Of a stretch of 64,000 nt of DNA, positions 14,301-25,730 are shown one piece after another. The DNA comes from Datnioides undecimradiatus (lineage: Eukaryota; Chordata; Actinopteri; Lobotiformes; Datnioididae): the NCBI GenBank assembly GCA_008933995.1, contig WARS01000013.1:10374023-10438022 (forward strand). Direction: 5' to 3'. Position 1 is the first letter of the stretch; the number at the start of each line of letters is the position of its first letter. The position numbers were made by a program, and so were the translations under genes. A model generated the notes under the pieces. The model worked only from the letters and a program-made list of their open reading frames with translations, was not told the origin of the DNA and did not search any database.

Positions 14301-17300
14301 ACACGGTGAGACCTAAGTACAGACATACAGGCTATAGTATGTTTATACGTCCTACACTTATCGACACACTTAATATTGTTGTTTGTAATGATTGTTGTGT
14401 TTATGTTCAGGTGTGGAAAGACGGTCTGTTGAGTCCAGCAGCTCCAGCTTCTACACAGAGCCACTTTTCTGACCTCCTGCAAGGCAGAGACACACAGAGT
14501 CTAGTAATGTATCATATCTACTCTTTTCTATAATTTCAATTAAAGACCAGAATAGAACTGACATAGTTGGATTAAAAGCTCAGCAACGTCACAAACAGCT
14601 ACAATAAAAGGCTAAGTTACCACATAGACTATAGCACATAAATAGACAGACAGTAGGTGACCAGCAAAGTTGCAGTGAAATACACAAATAAATATAAATA
14701 AACTATGAATAATGCCAAATATATAAGTCAACAGTGTTCTACCATCTCACCTCCCCTCACAGTTAGTTTAATTCAGAGGAGCCTCTTATCATCAGACCTT
14801 TAAGTTGCAGATCTCATGAGCGTAATGTATGTATAGTTTGTTGAAATGCATACACTCTAATGTCGATGAATCACTGAAACTATGAACTATAAACATGCAC
14901 ATCTATTTGCACACATCATTTGACTTCCACTAATTATACCAGATGATTTTATGCATTATGCTTACACACAAATACACAGACACAAACGCACAAAAGGTAC
15001 TCTCTGGTAACTGCACAGTATGTGGACTGCTCTTTGAAAGGGCTTCTGGAGTACAATCAATGCTGTGGACGTTTCTAGACAGCATCTGGAAGTAATCAGC
15101 TAGCCAAGCACTCTGCAACAGGCTGAACAGGGTCAATGCTGTGGGTGAGGAGTGTACTGTCGTGACACCCAAGCAATCCAAGCAATAAAGAGCTAATTAG
15201 TCAAGTGGCCATACGCGAACATAAATACTGTCTTGGGAGGTCGGACTGGTAAAGGAACAGGCTCACAGCATGAACCTGTCGCTCTCTGTCTCCTCTGTTT
15301 CTTGGCCATTTACTGGTCCAGCTACTTGTTTGCTGTTTATTTCAGACCTAGAAGATGTGGACAAAACTTTGTAGTAGCTCCCAGTACGTGGGCAGTCACT
15401 CCCACCTGCTTACTGCTCTCACTTTGTCACAGTGATTATACACCTGTATCACAACAGAAGAGGCTTCAAAGCAAGGTGACAGTCAGGCCTGTGGATGTGG
15501 GATTGTACTCCTAAAAGCTTTACATGACAGATCAGACAAATGTTTAAAGAGTTGAAATAATCCTTTCGCTGATAAAATACACTGTTCTGCTTGATAAATG
15601 ACTGTCCTCACTTTGAGCCTTTCTCAGCCCTTGTGTGGTACAATATTATTCCACACACACCTGCAGCTATATATCTACTTTGGCTCCTCAACTGTTTATT
15701 AATGTCTTGCCTGGGTCAGGGTCAGTAGAGGGCCTTTTCAACTCTTTTTAAAGGAATAGTTTGGCATTTTTGCTTTCTTGCCAAGAGCCGATGAGAGAAA
15801 TGAGAAGATTGAGGCCTCTGAAGCTCACTAATAAACAGAGAAATTTATGTGACTGACTATTTCTTGGCTAGGAGTGGTTATTTCTGTAACCATCTGTTGT
15901 CATTTTTACATCAGTTATTGTATTTATCAATTAAACAAACAAGATGTATGGGTTTTGGGTTAATTACTGAGCCTCAGATGGGCTTGAATGTGGATTTTTC
16001 ATGATTGGATAGAGTCAGACCAGCTGTTTCACCCCCCATCTTCAGGCTTAATACCAGACTAAGCTAAGTGGCTCCAGCTACATATCAGCCCAACAAACAC
16101 AAGAGGGATGCCAGTCTTTACACTCAACTTCTGGCATAAAGCAATATGTTTACTTCTGAAATAGTCCATTAGGACTTTAGAGGAGCTAATGGACTTCTAC
16201 CCAATGAGAAATTACTTTAAGGGACATTGTAGTATCAATCTAAACTCAGCAGTTTTATTAGTTGCTGGCTAGCATATTAGAACCATACTGAAGATTGCCT
16301 CAGATGTTTGTATAACATGCAGGATGTCTGCAGGGTGAGGACGTGAACAGTCGACGCAGAGAGTGAGAGAGCAAAAAGAATGACTGTGGAAAAAAAGAGA
16401 AAATAAACATAATGTGCATATTTGACCTACAAAGTGCCTCCACACAAGGATTATCATCCAGTGCATCAAGGCAGAGAACACACTGTGGTGAGCCTACAGT
16501 ATGTCAAGACTACTACAATCAAATTCACATTAGATTATACTGCTTTTAGGTGAAGAGTGATATTTGTTATATAACATCTCTCCATGCACTGGCCGGTTTC
16601 CCTTGACCTTGATTATTTGACTTGACAAATAGTACAAATGTTGCTCATTGTTCACCATCCTCTGTCAGGCCTGATCCTACTTTTCCAAATTTCTCTGCCC
16701 AGCCGTCTCCTCAGCAGCATAGAGACACATTAAAAAGTGATTATTACTCTCAGGTTACTTGGGATTTGGGGTTGGCATGACTTGCCAAAAGGGGTTGGCA
16801 AAATTGCTCCACTGATGTGTTCCCCAGGATTAAGACACACTCATCTTTGTACTTTTCTACAGATGTGTGTTGGCTGGCTCAGGGGATGCTATAAATGACG
16901 CTTAATGTTTTAGGTTTGTGTGGTTGATGCCGAGATTCCTTAACACCACAGCACGTGGAAGAAGTATGCAGATCCTTTACCTACGTAAAAGTACCAATAC
17001 AACAATTTAAGGATGCTCTATTACAGGCTTAAGTCTTACATTCAAACTTTGGAGTTTGCAAAGGACCACGGGATAAAACTAAGGTGTCCTGGGATACATG
17101 TTAAACTGCTGCACAAAACTGTATAAATGTTTCTTACTTTTCTGTATTCTTTGCTATTTTTGTGGAAAAATGGATCATTTTACCAGTTTACCTCAAAATA
17201 AACTCTCTCTCTTTGGTAAAACTTCAAACAATCTATAGACATCTAAACTGTAATAAGTGGCTCCAACTAGCCACCGCTTTTGGTTCACAGTCGCAAGGTG

Positions 17301-20300
17301 ATAAAATGTGGCAGCCACTGATTTACTTTTTAGTCATGCATCATATTTTACATTTTTTTCTTATGTTTTTAATGTAAAATGGGCATCTAAAAAGCAACTA
17401 GTAATTGTAGCTCTCAAAAAAGTGCATTGGAGTAAAAAGAAACACTCAAAATGCTTAAAACGTAATGTACTTTCCATTGAGCTTCACAGAGCAAGATGAC
17501 TTGCTGTCTGTCTCCTCTTACATAATATGTTACAGTGGTGCTGACCCAAAGCTGCACCGTCTCGTTTGTGTGTTGTAGAGTCAAAAATCCAGCATCAACA
17601 CTCTGCAGGGGGACGACGGCTGCACTGTGACTGATGACTCTGGCAGCCAGTGGTCAGCTACAGTGGACAGTGAAGAGGAGAGAAACATTGCCTTAGAGAA
17701 GAGCATGTAGGTGTTCACACCTAGGTTAAAGGAGTATAGTGAAAGTCTGGAAAATACTCTTATTTGATTTCTTGCATAGAGTAAGATGAGACCATTGATA
17801 CCACTTTCATGTGCATATACTAAATATGAGGCAGCAGCTTGCAGACATTTAGCCTAGCTTAGCATAAACTTGAAACAGGGAGAAAGTTAGCCTATGAAAC
17901 TCACTGACTAGCATATTACAATCTGTTTGCAAATCAAATTGAGTTTTTACAAGGTTGTGAATCAATTTTCTGCAGCTCTGTTGTCACTATGGTGTAACCA
18001 TGCAACCAGTGGACAACTCCAGGAAGTCTTTTTTAGTCCTTTTACATGTCAGACACATAGCATATAATGTATTATTTAGAGCTTTAGAGGTGCAGTCAGG
18101 CTGATCTTGCCCACTTTGGACAAAGGCAGCCTAATAGTGTTGTCCTGTTCCCAGTCTTTATGCTAAGCTAAGTGTCTCCTGGTTGTAGCTCCCTATTTAC
18201 CATGCAGATGTAAGAGTGGTATTAACATTTTCATCATCTCTTAGCATAAAAAAAGGAAAACAAGCAGATTTTCTAAAATGTTGAACCGCCTTTATCATGT
18301 ACGCAAATTCCTATTTTTATTTTGATAAAATGTGAAGATTATTTCCAAATTTTTCTCTCAGATATGTGCTGACAGAGCTGATAGAGACAGAGAGGTTGTA
18401 TGTGGAAGATCTTGGACTCATAGTGCAGGTGTGTCCCACCTTTAAATAATCTGCTCATTACATTTATATGACATATTTTTATACATGACTGAAAGTCCTT
18501 CATCAGCAGCTTTCTGATTTGAGCATTCATGTCTAAACCTGAACTATTTTTCATCTGGAAACCCACAATGTGATTAATGGCACGTCTGTTTGTGTGTGTG
18601 TGTTTGTCTGTTTGTGTGTGTGTAGGGCTACATGGCCACCATGGCAAATCAAGGAGTTCCAGATGACATGAGAGGGAAGGACAGGATTGTATTCGGAAAC
18701 ATCCACCAGATCTACGATTGGCATAAGGAGTGAGTCGGAGACAACTCTTCTGTGATTTTCCCCACTCAGTTCCTCTAATTCGGAGCACTGTTTTACAGTG
18801 TGCACTTATTTTCTGAGCTCCTTATGTTTCACGATGGTTCAGCTTGTGTCATGTCCCATGTGGCTGTGTGTTTCCTGCCTGTGCCCGTGTCTGTATGTGT
18901 GTGTGTGGCTGGATGACTCTTCCGGCCTGACCTTATCTGCTTCGTGTCACAGTTATTTCCTGGGAGAGCTGGAGAAATGTGTGGGTGATCCAGACAGCCT
19001 GGCCCAGCTCTTCATCAAACATGTGAGTCTACAGATCAGTGAGTAACTAGTGTGAACGAGAACTCTGTTTTTTTTTTTTTTTTAAGTCTCTCTGCATGTT
19101 TTCAGTTTGGCTGAAGGTTGCAGCCGTGTCACAGATCAGAGCTCTGACTGTGTGAATAGCCTTGGCCTACTGCCAATCCAGATGTGTCTTTATCTTGCAG
19201 ATCAGTTGTCTGCAGGTGCAGCTGCAGAATAAATGCTCTGTTAATCATTCAAAGTTTCACTAAAGAGCCCCTGAAGCCAGCAATCAGAACTAAAGATGCT
19301 CCACAGAGAGCACACTGTGTGAAAATGTGCTGGAGTCATAGATCTCACAGCTCTATAAAAGAGTGCACCCCCACCTTAAAGGTTTTCACATGTAGTTGTT
19401 TTAGACTGAACTTTGAATCAATGTCAAAGTGAAAACAGACCTGCAGAAATTGATTTAAAAGAAGTGCAAACATAAAACACAAATTAACTGTTAAATTAAA
19501 GAGACTCATTCAAGCACTGTTGTAAAACATGAACATGTAAAAACTGGGTGGATAATACTTTTTTATGGAACTGTACCCATTAATAACAGCTTCTAGTTTT
19601 GTTACAGCAGAAAAATAAACTACTGGAGAAAAAATAATATTTAGGTTTGGTGCAGCTTTTCCAGCTCAGCTTCTCTATGCATGTCACTCAGTGTAGTGTA
19701 GCTTGCCTTACTGAGCCACGGCAAATTAAACCATTCTTTCTCAGCCACTGGAACTATTTAATGAGGCAGAGGTCCTTCAGTGATTTTAACAAAAACTTCC
19801 CAAAAAACCCTGGAGAGGAATGGGATCACAACAAGACTGAGAATAAACTAAGAATTGGAGACTGCTGCCTCTGTTCGTCTTTCATTCAGGCCCTCACACA
19901 CGTACATTATCTGGAATGAATATCATATGAGCTCTCTCTCCCTTTCTTCTTACATTCTTTCATTTTCAGGAAAGACGCCTTCATATGTATGTGGTTTACT
20001 GTCAGAACAAACCCAAATCTGAGCACATTGTCTCTGAGTACATCGAGACTTACTTTGAGGTGAGTAAACTTTTATACAACAGTCAGTTTCAGTGGAGCTT
20101 TCTGAAGACTTTTCTCCTCTTGGAAACACTTTCCTTCTGTTTTTTGCTTTCCTGACAGGATCTGAGGCAGCAGTTGGGTCACAGGCTGCAGCTCAATGAT
20201 CTGCTCATTAAACCTGTTCAGAGGATCATGAAGTATCAGCTACTGCTGAAGGTTTGTTGTTTAACAGCTCTGTGCATGCATGCCACTTTTCCATTTTATT

Positions 20301-23300
20301 ATTAATTTTACATTATTTCAATTAAAACATTAAAAATATGAGCAGTGTCTTTAAGAAAGGAACTATTGTGGAATTGATACACGTTTACCATATTTGTATG
20401 TATTTAGTGACCATAAAAAGCCTCTTTTTTCACCTTAAGAAAACAGCGTGCTTCGACTTTTTTGGCAATCCATTCACTTTCTACATTGAGACTGTTACAT
20501 CATGTTGAGATACAAGCAGTGCTTTCTCCTATGTCTTTTACTGTTGGGTATTCTTTTCTTTCTGATTAAACTCTGAATAAATCTGTCTTATCTCCCTGGC
20601 AACCACAGGACTTCCTGAAATACTACAGCAAAGCAGGAAGGGATGCTGAGGAGCTCCAGGTATGATCTCATTACAGAATGTGAATACATCTGCATGTAGT
20701 CACCAGTATATGTGAGCTACGAGTTAACTCTAATGACGTTTAACGGGCCTGCAATTAGTCATACTGACAGTTTTTATACCAACAGATATTTCTAATATTT
20801 GTATGACACATTTCTATTCATTAGGGTTTGCCTAAATAACAGAAGCACCTCTCTGTATAATGTAATCAATAGCACCAACAACTCCATCCTCTAAAATGAT
20901 CATAAAGTTGAATCAATCAAATTTTCAACAAAAACTGAATGGTATAACATGCATGAAGAGAGGATTCAGGGCTGTTGTGTTGGACTGCATACGTTTTAGC
21001 TAGATGGACCTAATAAACTGGCAGTGTGTATCATAAAGTTTTGTTTTCAATGACTGATTCTCCTCCATACAATTTCATCCATCAGAGGGCGGTGGAGGTG
21101 ATGTGTTTTGTGCCAAAACGCTGTAACGATATGATGAATGTGGGCCGGCTCCAAGGTTTTGAGGTGACAATGATTTTTTTCCCTGCCTGCCATCGCAGAT
21201 GTAACACATATCAAGTGTTACTTACAGTATATGACAATGTTTACATATTGTTTTAGGGGAAAATCACAGCTCAGGGGAAGCTGCTCCAGCAGGATACGTT
21301 CTCTGTGAGCGAGCAGGAAGGCGGCCTCCTGTCCAGACCCAGGGAGAGGAGGGTCTTCCTGTTTGAGCAGCTGGTCATCTTCAGTGAGCCAATTGATAAG
21401 AAAAAAGGCTTCTCTTTGCCAGGGTACATTTTTAAAAACAGCATTAAGGTGCGAGCAATACTACATTTAAAAGACACTCTAAAAGCATCTTTAGTTTAGT
21501 GTTTGTTTTGTTTTTTTCATTTTTGAACAAGTGTCTTTTGTGCTTCAGGTCAGCTGTTTGGGTGTGGAGGAACACAATGAGGAGGACCCATGCTGTCTGG
21601 TTCTGACCTCACGTGGGACTGACGGCAGCGTCACACGCTTCATCATGCAGGCATCATCTCCAGAAATACAGCAAGCTTGGCTCGATGACGTGCTCCAGAT
21701 CCTAGAGACTCAAAGGAACTTCCTCAATGGTACCAGAGCTCAATGTTTCCTCAGTGAAAAATAGAAGAGGGGTCGGTGTGTTTGAGTGATGTGACATGTC
21801 TTCCTGTCCACTGCAGCCCTTCAGTCTCCAATAGAGTACCAGCGCAAGGAGAGCAAGTCAAACAGCCTGGGCAGGAACATGAAGTCTCCAACTGCGCCAG
21901 CATCTGGCCTGCGACCTCACTCCTCTGCATCCATGGACAGACGCCGTCAGCAGCCCTGCCTGCTGTCTTACAACACCTCCCTGCCCTCTCTGCATCCGCC
22001 ACAACACGTCCCAGCCATGAAAGTGGTGAGTGTGCAGCAACATTCCCTTGATCTGACTACATTTGACTAGGTTTGTACATTTCTTTCTCTTTCTTTCACT
22101 TTCTCTTTCTTATGTTTTATTTTCTCTTTTAAGGTTTCCAGTCCTTGTGCTGCAGCAACACAAGCAACTCACCCTCCGCTCTCCTCCCACCAGCAGCTCA
22201 GTTTGTGCATACAGGGGAGTAAAGCCCATGGAACATCCAATGGCCTACCACTCTGCAGCCTGCACAACACACAGATACAGGTACATCAGATTTACTTTAC
22301 ACAGCGGTGCAGTCTTTAAAGTATATCCTCAATGCTGTGAGCACCACAAACAGATTCCATATTAATAACAGCAGCTGAGGATCCTCTAGTGGTTTCATTT
22401 TCACCTTACTGCAATGACATGTAAGTGTACTCCAGGGTGTGGTCTGTGCACTATGGCATCACTGTTTAGTGTGGTTACAAGTGCGACTTAGCAAACTTCC
22501 ACCTACACACCATAGTCCACCATAAAGGGTTGTAAAATGTTGCTGCTCACTCTATCACATACCAGTTGAGGGTTCACTTTTAGCAGCATGAGCTGAAAAA
22601 CATGTAAAAAAGTGAAAATGTTAATTTTGAGGAAATGTGGACATGTTCCTTTTCATACTATTGGGTTAAATCATGTATAGTGAGATCATATTTGCCCCAG
22701 AGTGCTTGATGAGGTAAACAAAAGCGATGCATCATTTTGACCATAATTCTGTTGTGTTTTGTATGTAAAAATTGTTTATCTTAACTTGTGTCTGCAATTT
22801 CGAATACAAAATGAAAAGTACTTTCTTTGAGGACAATACAGCAATGCTTGTGTTAAACTGTCAGGACCTGGACAGTAAATCAAAGTTGTTACGTTCCACC
22901 TCTGCCTGTACAACAAACTCAGTGGTGCAGCTGTGAGATCGGACAATTAGAGATTTGGTAATGACCTTATTAAGTGTTAATTATGCACAAATAAATTCAC
23001 TGTTTTTTAAATTTGAGTAGATAAGCTCATTGGAGCTAGTATCTCCTCATCAGCGGCCTGAGGCTGATTGTTGTCATGATCACTGACGATGGGGGAAATG
23101 ACTCTGGTTGCCTTTGTCAAATATCCTGTTGTTGTCTCTGCCCGGATTTACAAACCTGGTCGACCTAATCTGTTGCCAGTGTCTTTCAGTCACCCAGTTT
23201 GTGGAAAACCCACTGACCTGGTGTTTTATCTTATTCTCTCAGACTTCCGTATGGAGGAGGAAGTGGTTTAATCACAGTGCTCTTATTAGATGTGCTTATC

Positions 23301-24555
23301 TGGCCTATTTCCACAAAGTCCCTCTCATCCTCTTGCTCTTTGTGTGTGTGGATCAGTAGTGTTTCCATCCTGCTTTAGGTGCAGGAGTTCAGACAGGTTT
23401 CCTCGTCCCTTAAGGATTAGGCCTCGTCAAACTCTTAATGGTTAACATCTGTTTCTGATCAGCATGACATTTTTATGCAACAGATCTATAATCTTATATC
23501 TGTATGAATAAAATCCAGTGCGATTTTGGTTGAAACATAAACTCATGCACTCAGCATTTGACACCTTTGCAGCGCAAACATCCTTTTTGAAGCTGCACCA
23601 GACTTTTTTGTATTAGCAATTGATCATTTATGTGTAATGTGATCGGGCTCACTCACAGTGACAAACATACAAACCCCTTTTAGTGTCTTTCAGTTAATGT
23701 TTTTGGTTTTATGGCCAACAACGTGTTGTGGCTCAGTCTCACAGCTTTAATTAGTTTAAAGCAGCAACAAGCAGCTGTTTTCAGCAAAATAACCTCCAAC
23801 ACCTCACCATGCGCTAACTGCTAACCACCAAACAGCAGGAAGACACAGTTGTTTGTGTTTTGTCACTTAGCCACGACTAGATTGTGGACACAGGATTTAG
23901 CAGCTAAAGAGCCAAATGTTTCCCTCAGGAGTAGGTGGAGACCAAAACAGAGCTAAAAGAAAGTGAATATTAGCTAATTTTCATCAAGAGGACACAAATT
24001 TAGATTAATTATATGTTGCTCCATTTGTGTAAATAGGCAAATGTTTGCTAACATGTTAGCCATATGTTTATGTGTCATTCTGTTCTTGACACTTGACATT
24101 GTGGTCGGCCTTGTTTTAAAAGATTAAGGTTGTATACAATCTTTCTTCTCAAGTGTACAGTCACAATCGTTAATGTTATATTGGTTATGTTATTAACTCC
24201 ACGAACCATTTTACATTTTTATCTCATGGTTTGATTGTTTAGTATTTCATAGTGCTCAGTTTTGCTATTGTATTGCATATTTATGTTGTTAATTTACAAA
24301 ACATTTTATTTACATTTAGGTTGCATAAAAATACAGATGATTTTGAAATGATGAACCTTCCTGAGTTGTTGTGTGTCACTGCCAAAATCAAAAAGTAATT
24401 GTTACTCAGTTGATCTCAGTTGAGGTATTGAAACATTTGATTGTTTTTTTTCCTCTCAGGATGTGACTGCCAGGGTCCAGGTGGGAGTGGGGGGTGGGAG
24501 TTACTCAGCACATCAACCAAACAACCTGGATCTGCCAACAGAACGTGAGCAGTGA
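5138..24555 (+). CDS. arhgef25: Rho guanine nucleotide exchange factor 25 (p63RhoGEF/GEFT)
   Basis: Exchange factor that couples Galphaq to RhoA at the plasma membrane. Coding exons: 5138-5231, 13983-14305 (or from 13980), 14411-14503, 17579-17706, 18362-18428, 18626-18729, 18953-19022, 19970-20059, 20159-20251, 20609-20659, 21086-21163, 21257-21448, 21549-21729, 21817-22025, 22134-22280, 24460-24555. Phases agree throughout, giving about 671 residues (human 580). The start is set by the family N-terminus MRGGH and the cysteines C23, C25 and C26, matching the palmitoylated cluster of human p63RhoGEF. The DH domain is at about 213-397 (starts [10 protein letters not shown]; contains [19 protein letters not shown] and [20 protein letters not shown]). 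The PH domain is at about 398-521, ending LETQRNFLN, where the family has its Galphaq-contact residues (F519, L520 here). Residues 75-90 read [16 protein letters not shown], a Trio/Kalirin-like linker. The tail after 522 ([12 protein letters not shown]) is family-like at first, then diverges and ends at TGA 24553-24555. The 8.7-kb first intron holds repeats and no recognised gene. Confidence 0.93.
6790..7260. repeat. Probable interspersed repeat in arhgef25 intron 1
   Basis: The stretch contains GCTGGGAATGACAAC near 6966 and, further on, GGGCATTCCAGTT with CCCGCTGGGAATCAC around 7219-7250. I associate this word set with a repeat dispersed in spiny-rayed fish genomes, probably a nonautonomous DNA transposon. 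The recognition is from memory and the ends are uncertain. The open frame of 89 codons here has no known protein similarity. Confidence 0.3.
9166..9197. repeat. Short perfect inverted repeat
   Basis: TTGTTTGTTG and its reverse complement CAACAAACAA are separated by about 8 bases, giving a 10-bp stem in arhgef25 intron 1. It is low-complexity and has no evident function. Confidence 0.5.
10379..10453. repeat. Hairpin-forming GA/CT inverted repeat
   Basis: An (GA)n-rich arm (about 10381-10407) runs into CTCCATGA (10408-10415). After an 11-base loop comes its exact reverse complement TCATGGAG (10427-10434), and then a (CT)n arm ending near 10452. Transcribed in arhgef25 intron 1, this would fold into an imperfect stem of roughly 25 bp. 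It looks like a simple-repeat palindrome and has no recognised microRNA sequence. Confidence 0.55.
11339..11386. repeat. (TG)n microsatellite
   Basis: An uninterrupted run of about 24 TG dinucleotides in arhgef25 intron 1. The open frames of Val-Cys or Thr-His repeats that it creates on the two strands are artefacts. Confidence 0.95.
13130..13450. repeat. Degenerate interspersed repeat (acttttactcaa type)
   Basis: Words such as AAGTATATTTACTTTTACTC and TTTTACTTAAGTAAAG are typical of a widely dispersed fish repeat built around the phrase ACTTAAGTAAAAGTA. A second copy lies at 16950-17060. Recognised from memory, with approximate ends, and strongly diverged. Confidence 0.35.
15749..16175. repeat. 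Diverged foldback/MITE-like repeat, copy 1
   Basis: Starts AAAGGAATAGTTTGG, then GCTTTCTTGCC and GATGAGA, then AGCTCACTAATAAACA and GACTATTTCTTGGCT, and later AGACTAAGCTAAGTGGCTCC. These words in this order match the family that also gives copies at 17725, 42792 and 57271. It lies in the arhgef25 intron between 14503 and 17579. Confidence 0.55.
16950..17060 (+). repeat. Interspersed repeat fragment (agatcctttacttaag type)
   Basis: Contains GTGGAAGAAGTATGCAGATC, CTTTACCTACGTAAAAGTACC and TTACATTCAAACTTT in the order expected of a common teleost dispersed repeat. It is about 110 bp in the arhgef25 intron before exon 17579. Family name not assigned. Confidence 0.45.
17725..18290. mobile_element. 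Foldback/MITE-like element filling an arhgef25 intron, copy 2
   Basis: The most complete copy in the window. Its two halves are inverted relative to each other: TAGCTTAGCATAAA at 17855-17868 is exactly reverse-complemented at 18157-18170, and GATACCACTTT near 17798 is echoed in reverse near 18208. It has no coding capacity. It occupies nearly the whole 655-bp intron 17707-18361, starting about 20 bp after the donor and ending about 70 bp before the acceptor. I infer a nonautonomous DNA element with long inverted termini; family name uncertain. Confidence 0.6.
22079..22130. repeat. TTTC-rich polypyrimidine stretch
   Basis: A (TTTCT)n-like low-complexity run that ends in the TTTTAAG acceptor of the arhgef25 exon at 22134, where it serves as a long polypyrimidine tract. 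Confidence 0.7.
23745..23985. repeat. Probable interspersed repeat in the last arhgef25 intron
   Basis: The phrases CAGCAAAATAACCTCCAACA, TTAGCCACGACTAGATTGTG and GTGGAGACCAAAACAGAGCT occur in an order I associate with a repeat dispersed in percomorph genomes. No open frame. Ends are estimated. Confidence 0.35.
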
Positions 24556-25266
24556 TGACCAGCGAAGACAAATGGACAAACTCATTTTGTCCTCCGGGAG
24601 AAGGAGTGCCTCAACTAAGTCAGAGCTCTGTCAGCATTGTTTGTCTCACTTCACACGTCATCAAAGTCTCATTGTTTCTGTATTGTCCTGTATTTCCTTC
24701 ACATATCACCACAGGTTTAGACTACTCTGGATTTGATTTTGTATCATATTGGCTGCACGCACACACATATGTCCACAGATGTTGTTAACAGATGAGATGA
24801 AATGTATGAAGATGTGGCTTTGAAGCACGATGGAAACTGTACTTAACGTAGAATATATGTAACGTTCTTACATTTTCCATTGAAAAGTCCTCGTCAGATA
24901 TTTTTGTAATGCATAATATTTTCATAAGGGACCAATTCCACTTCATTCCTCCCTGAGAACTGGGATTTCATAACTGCATCCTTGAAATCACTGACTGACA
25001 GTAGACTCCAGCCTGACTCTGGGATCTGAATACATACAAGTTTATCTTTGCATTCCCTGCATGTTAGAAAATAGCTGTTTTCCCTTTGGAGGGCTATTTT
25101 AACCCTGCCATTGTTAGAGTGTTATCTGAACTCAGCACATTTGCAAATTCTCACAAAGCATGCGTTCTAATCAAGCAGAAAGAGGAAAAAGGGAACAAAG
25201 ATAAAACAGAGGTGCTCATCTGTCACTGTCATACTGAATGTAGATAATCTCATGTGGGATCGTATC

Positions 25267-25272
25267 AATAAA
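25267..25272 (+). terminator. arhgef25 poly(A) signal candidate
   Basis: AATAAA about 710 bases after the arhgef25 stop; I saw no AATAAA nearer to the stop. The cleavage site is not defined by sequence alone. Confidence 0.45.
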
Positions 25273-25486
25273 CTCTTTGTGGTGTCCCAATACACACAGA
25301 CGATTAAAGATAAAGCCTTTTCCAATATCTGTCATCATTTTTATAAAGAGGAACTTCTAAAAACTCTGAAAACTGCTGTTTGTTTCAACTTACAACATAT
25401 CTTCATGTTTCCCAGTCATGAATGGACAAGACAGCGGGCCCTTGGGAACCCTAACCTACACAGGTGCAAGGCACCCATACGGAAGG

Positions 25487-25730
25487 GGCCAGTGTCATTT
25501 TGTGTCTCTTTCTGGTCGTTTGTGTGTCTTTACAGAACTTTACTTTTCCACCTTTTGTGGTCGTGCAACATTTATCATTTCTTTGTGTTTGTTTTGCTTC
25601 CCTTTATAGTCAGTAAGCATCTCTTTGTAGTCATTTTGTGTGCTTTGTGGAAGTTTTGTATCTACGTGGTTATTTTGCGTCTGTAGTTGTCATTTTATGT
25701 CTCTTTGTAGTTGTTTGACTTTTCAGTAAG
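25487..25730. repeat. Degenerate tandem array, unit about 20-24 bp
   Basis: Repeated variants of TTTTGTGTCTCTTTGTAGTC (for example near 25495, 25615, 25630 and 25690) form an irregular array. It is followed at about 25768-25795 by a GC-rich near-palindrome with GGGGCCCCTGG and CTTGGGCCC. I associate this combination of array plus GGCC-rich end with a repeat found in many teleost genomes. The 144-codon open frame across it is a by-product. Confidence 0.6.

Noticed and set aside
18339-18805. 149- and 84-codon minus-strand frames over arhgef25 exons
   Set aside because: They are antisense to conserved DH-domain exons and to a TG repeat; the frame is a shadow of the plus-strand coding sequence.
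25252-25686. 144-codon plus-strand frame after arhgef25
   Set aside because: It runs across the degenerate tandem array and gives only a Phe/Val/Leu-rich low-complexity peptide.
25487-25730. CRISPR-like spaced repeats
   Set aside because: Units are degenerate and unevenly spaced, there are no distinct spacers, and the context is a vertebrate genome; this is an ordinary tandem repeat.
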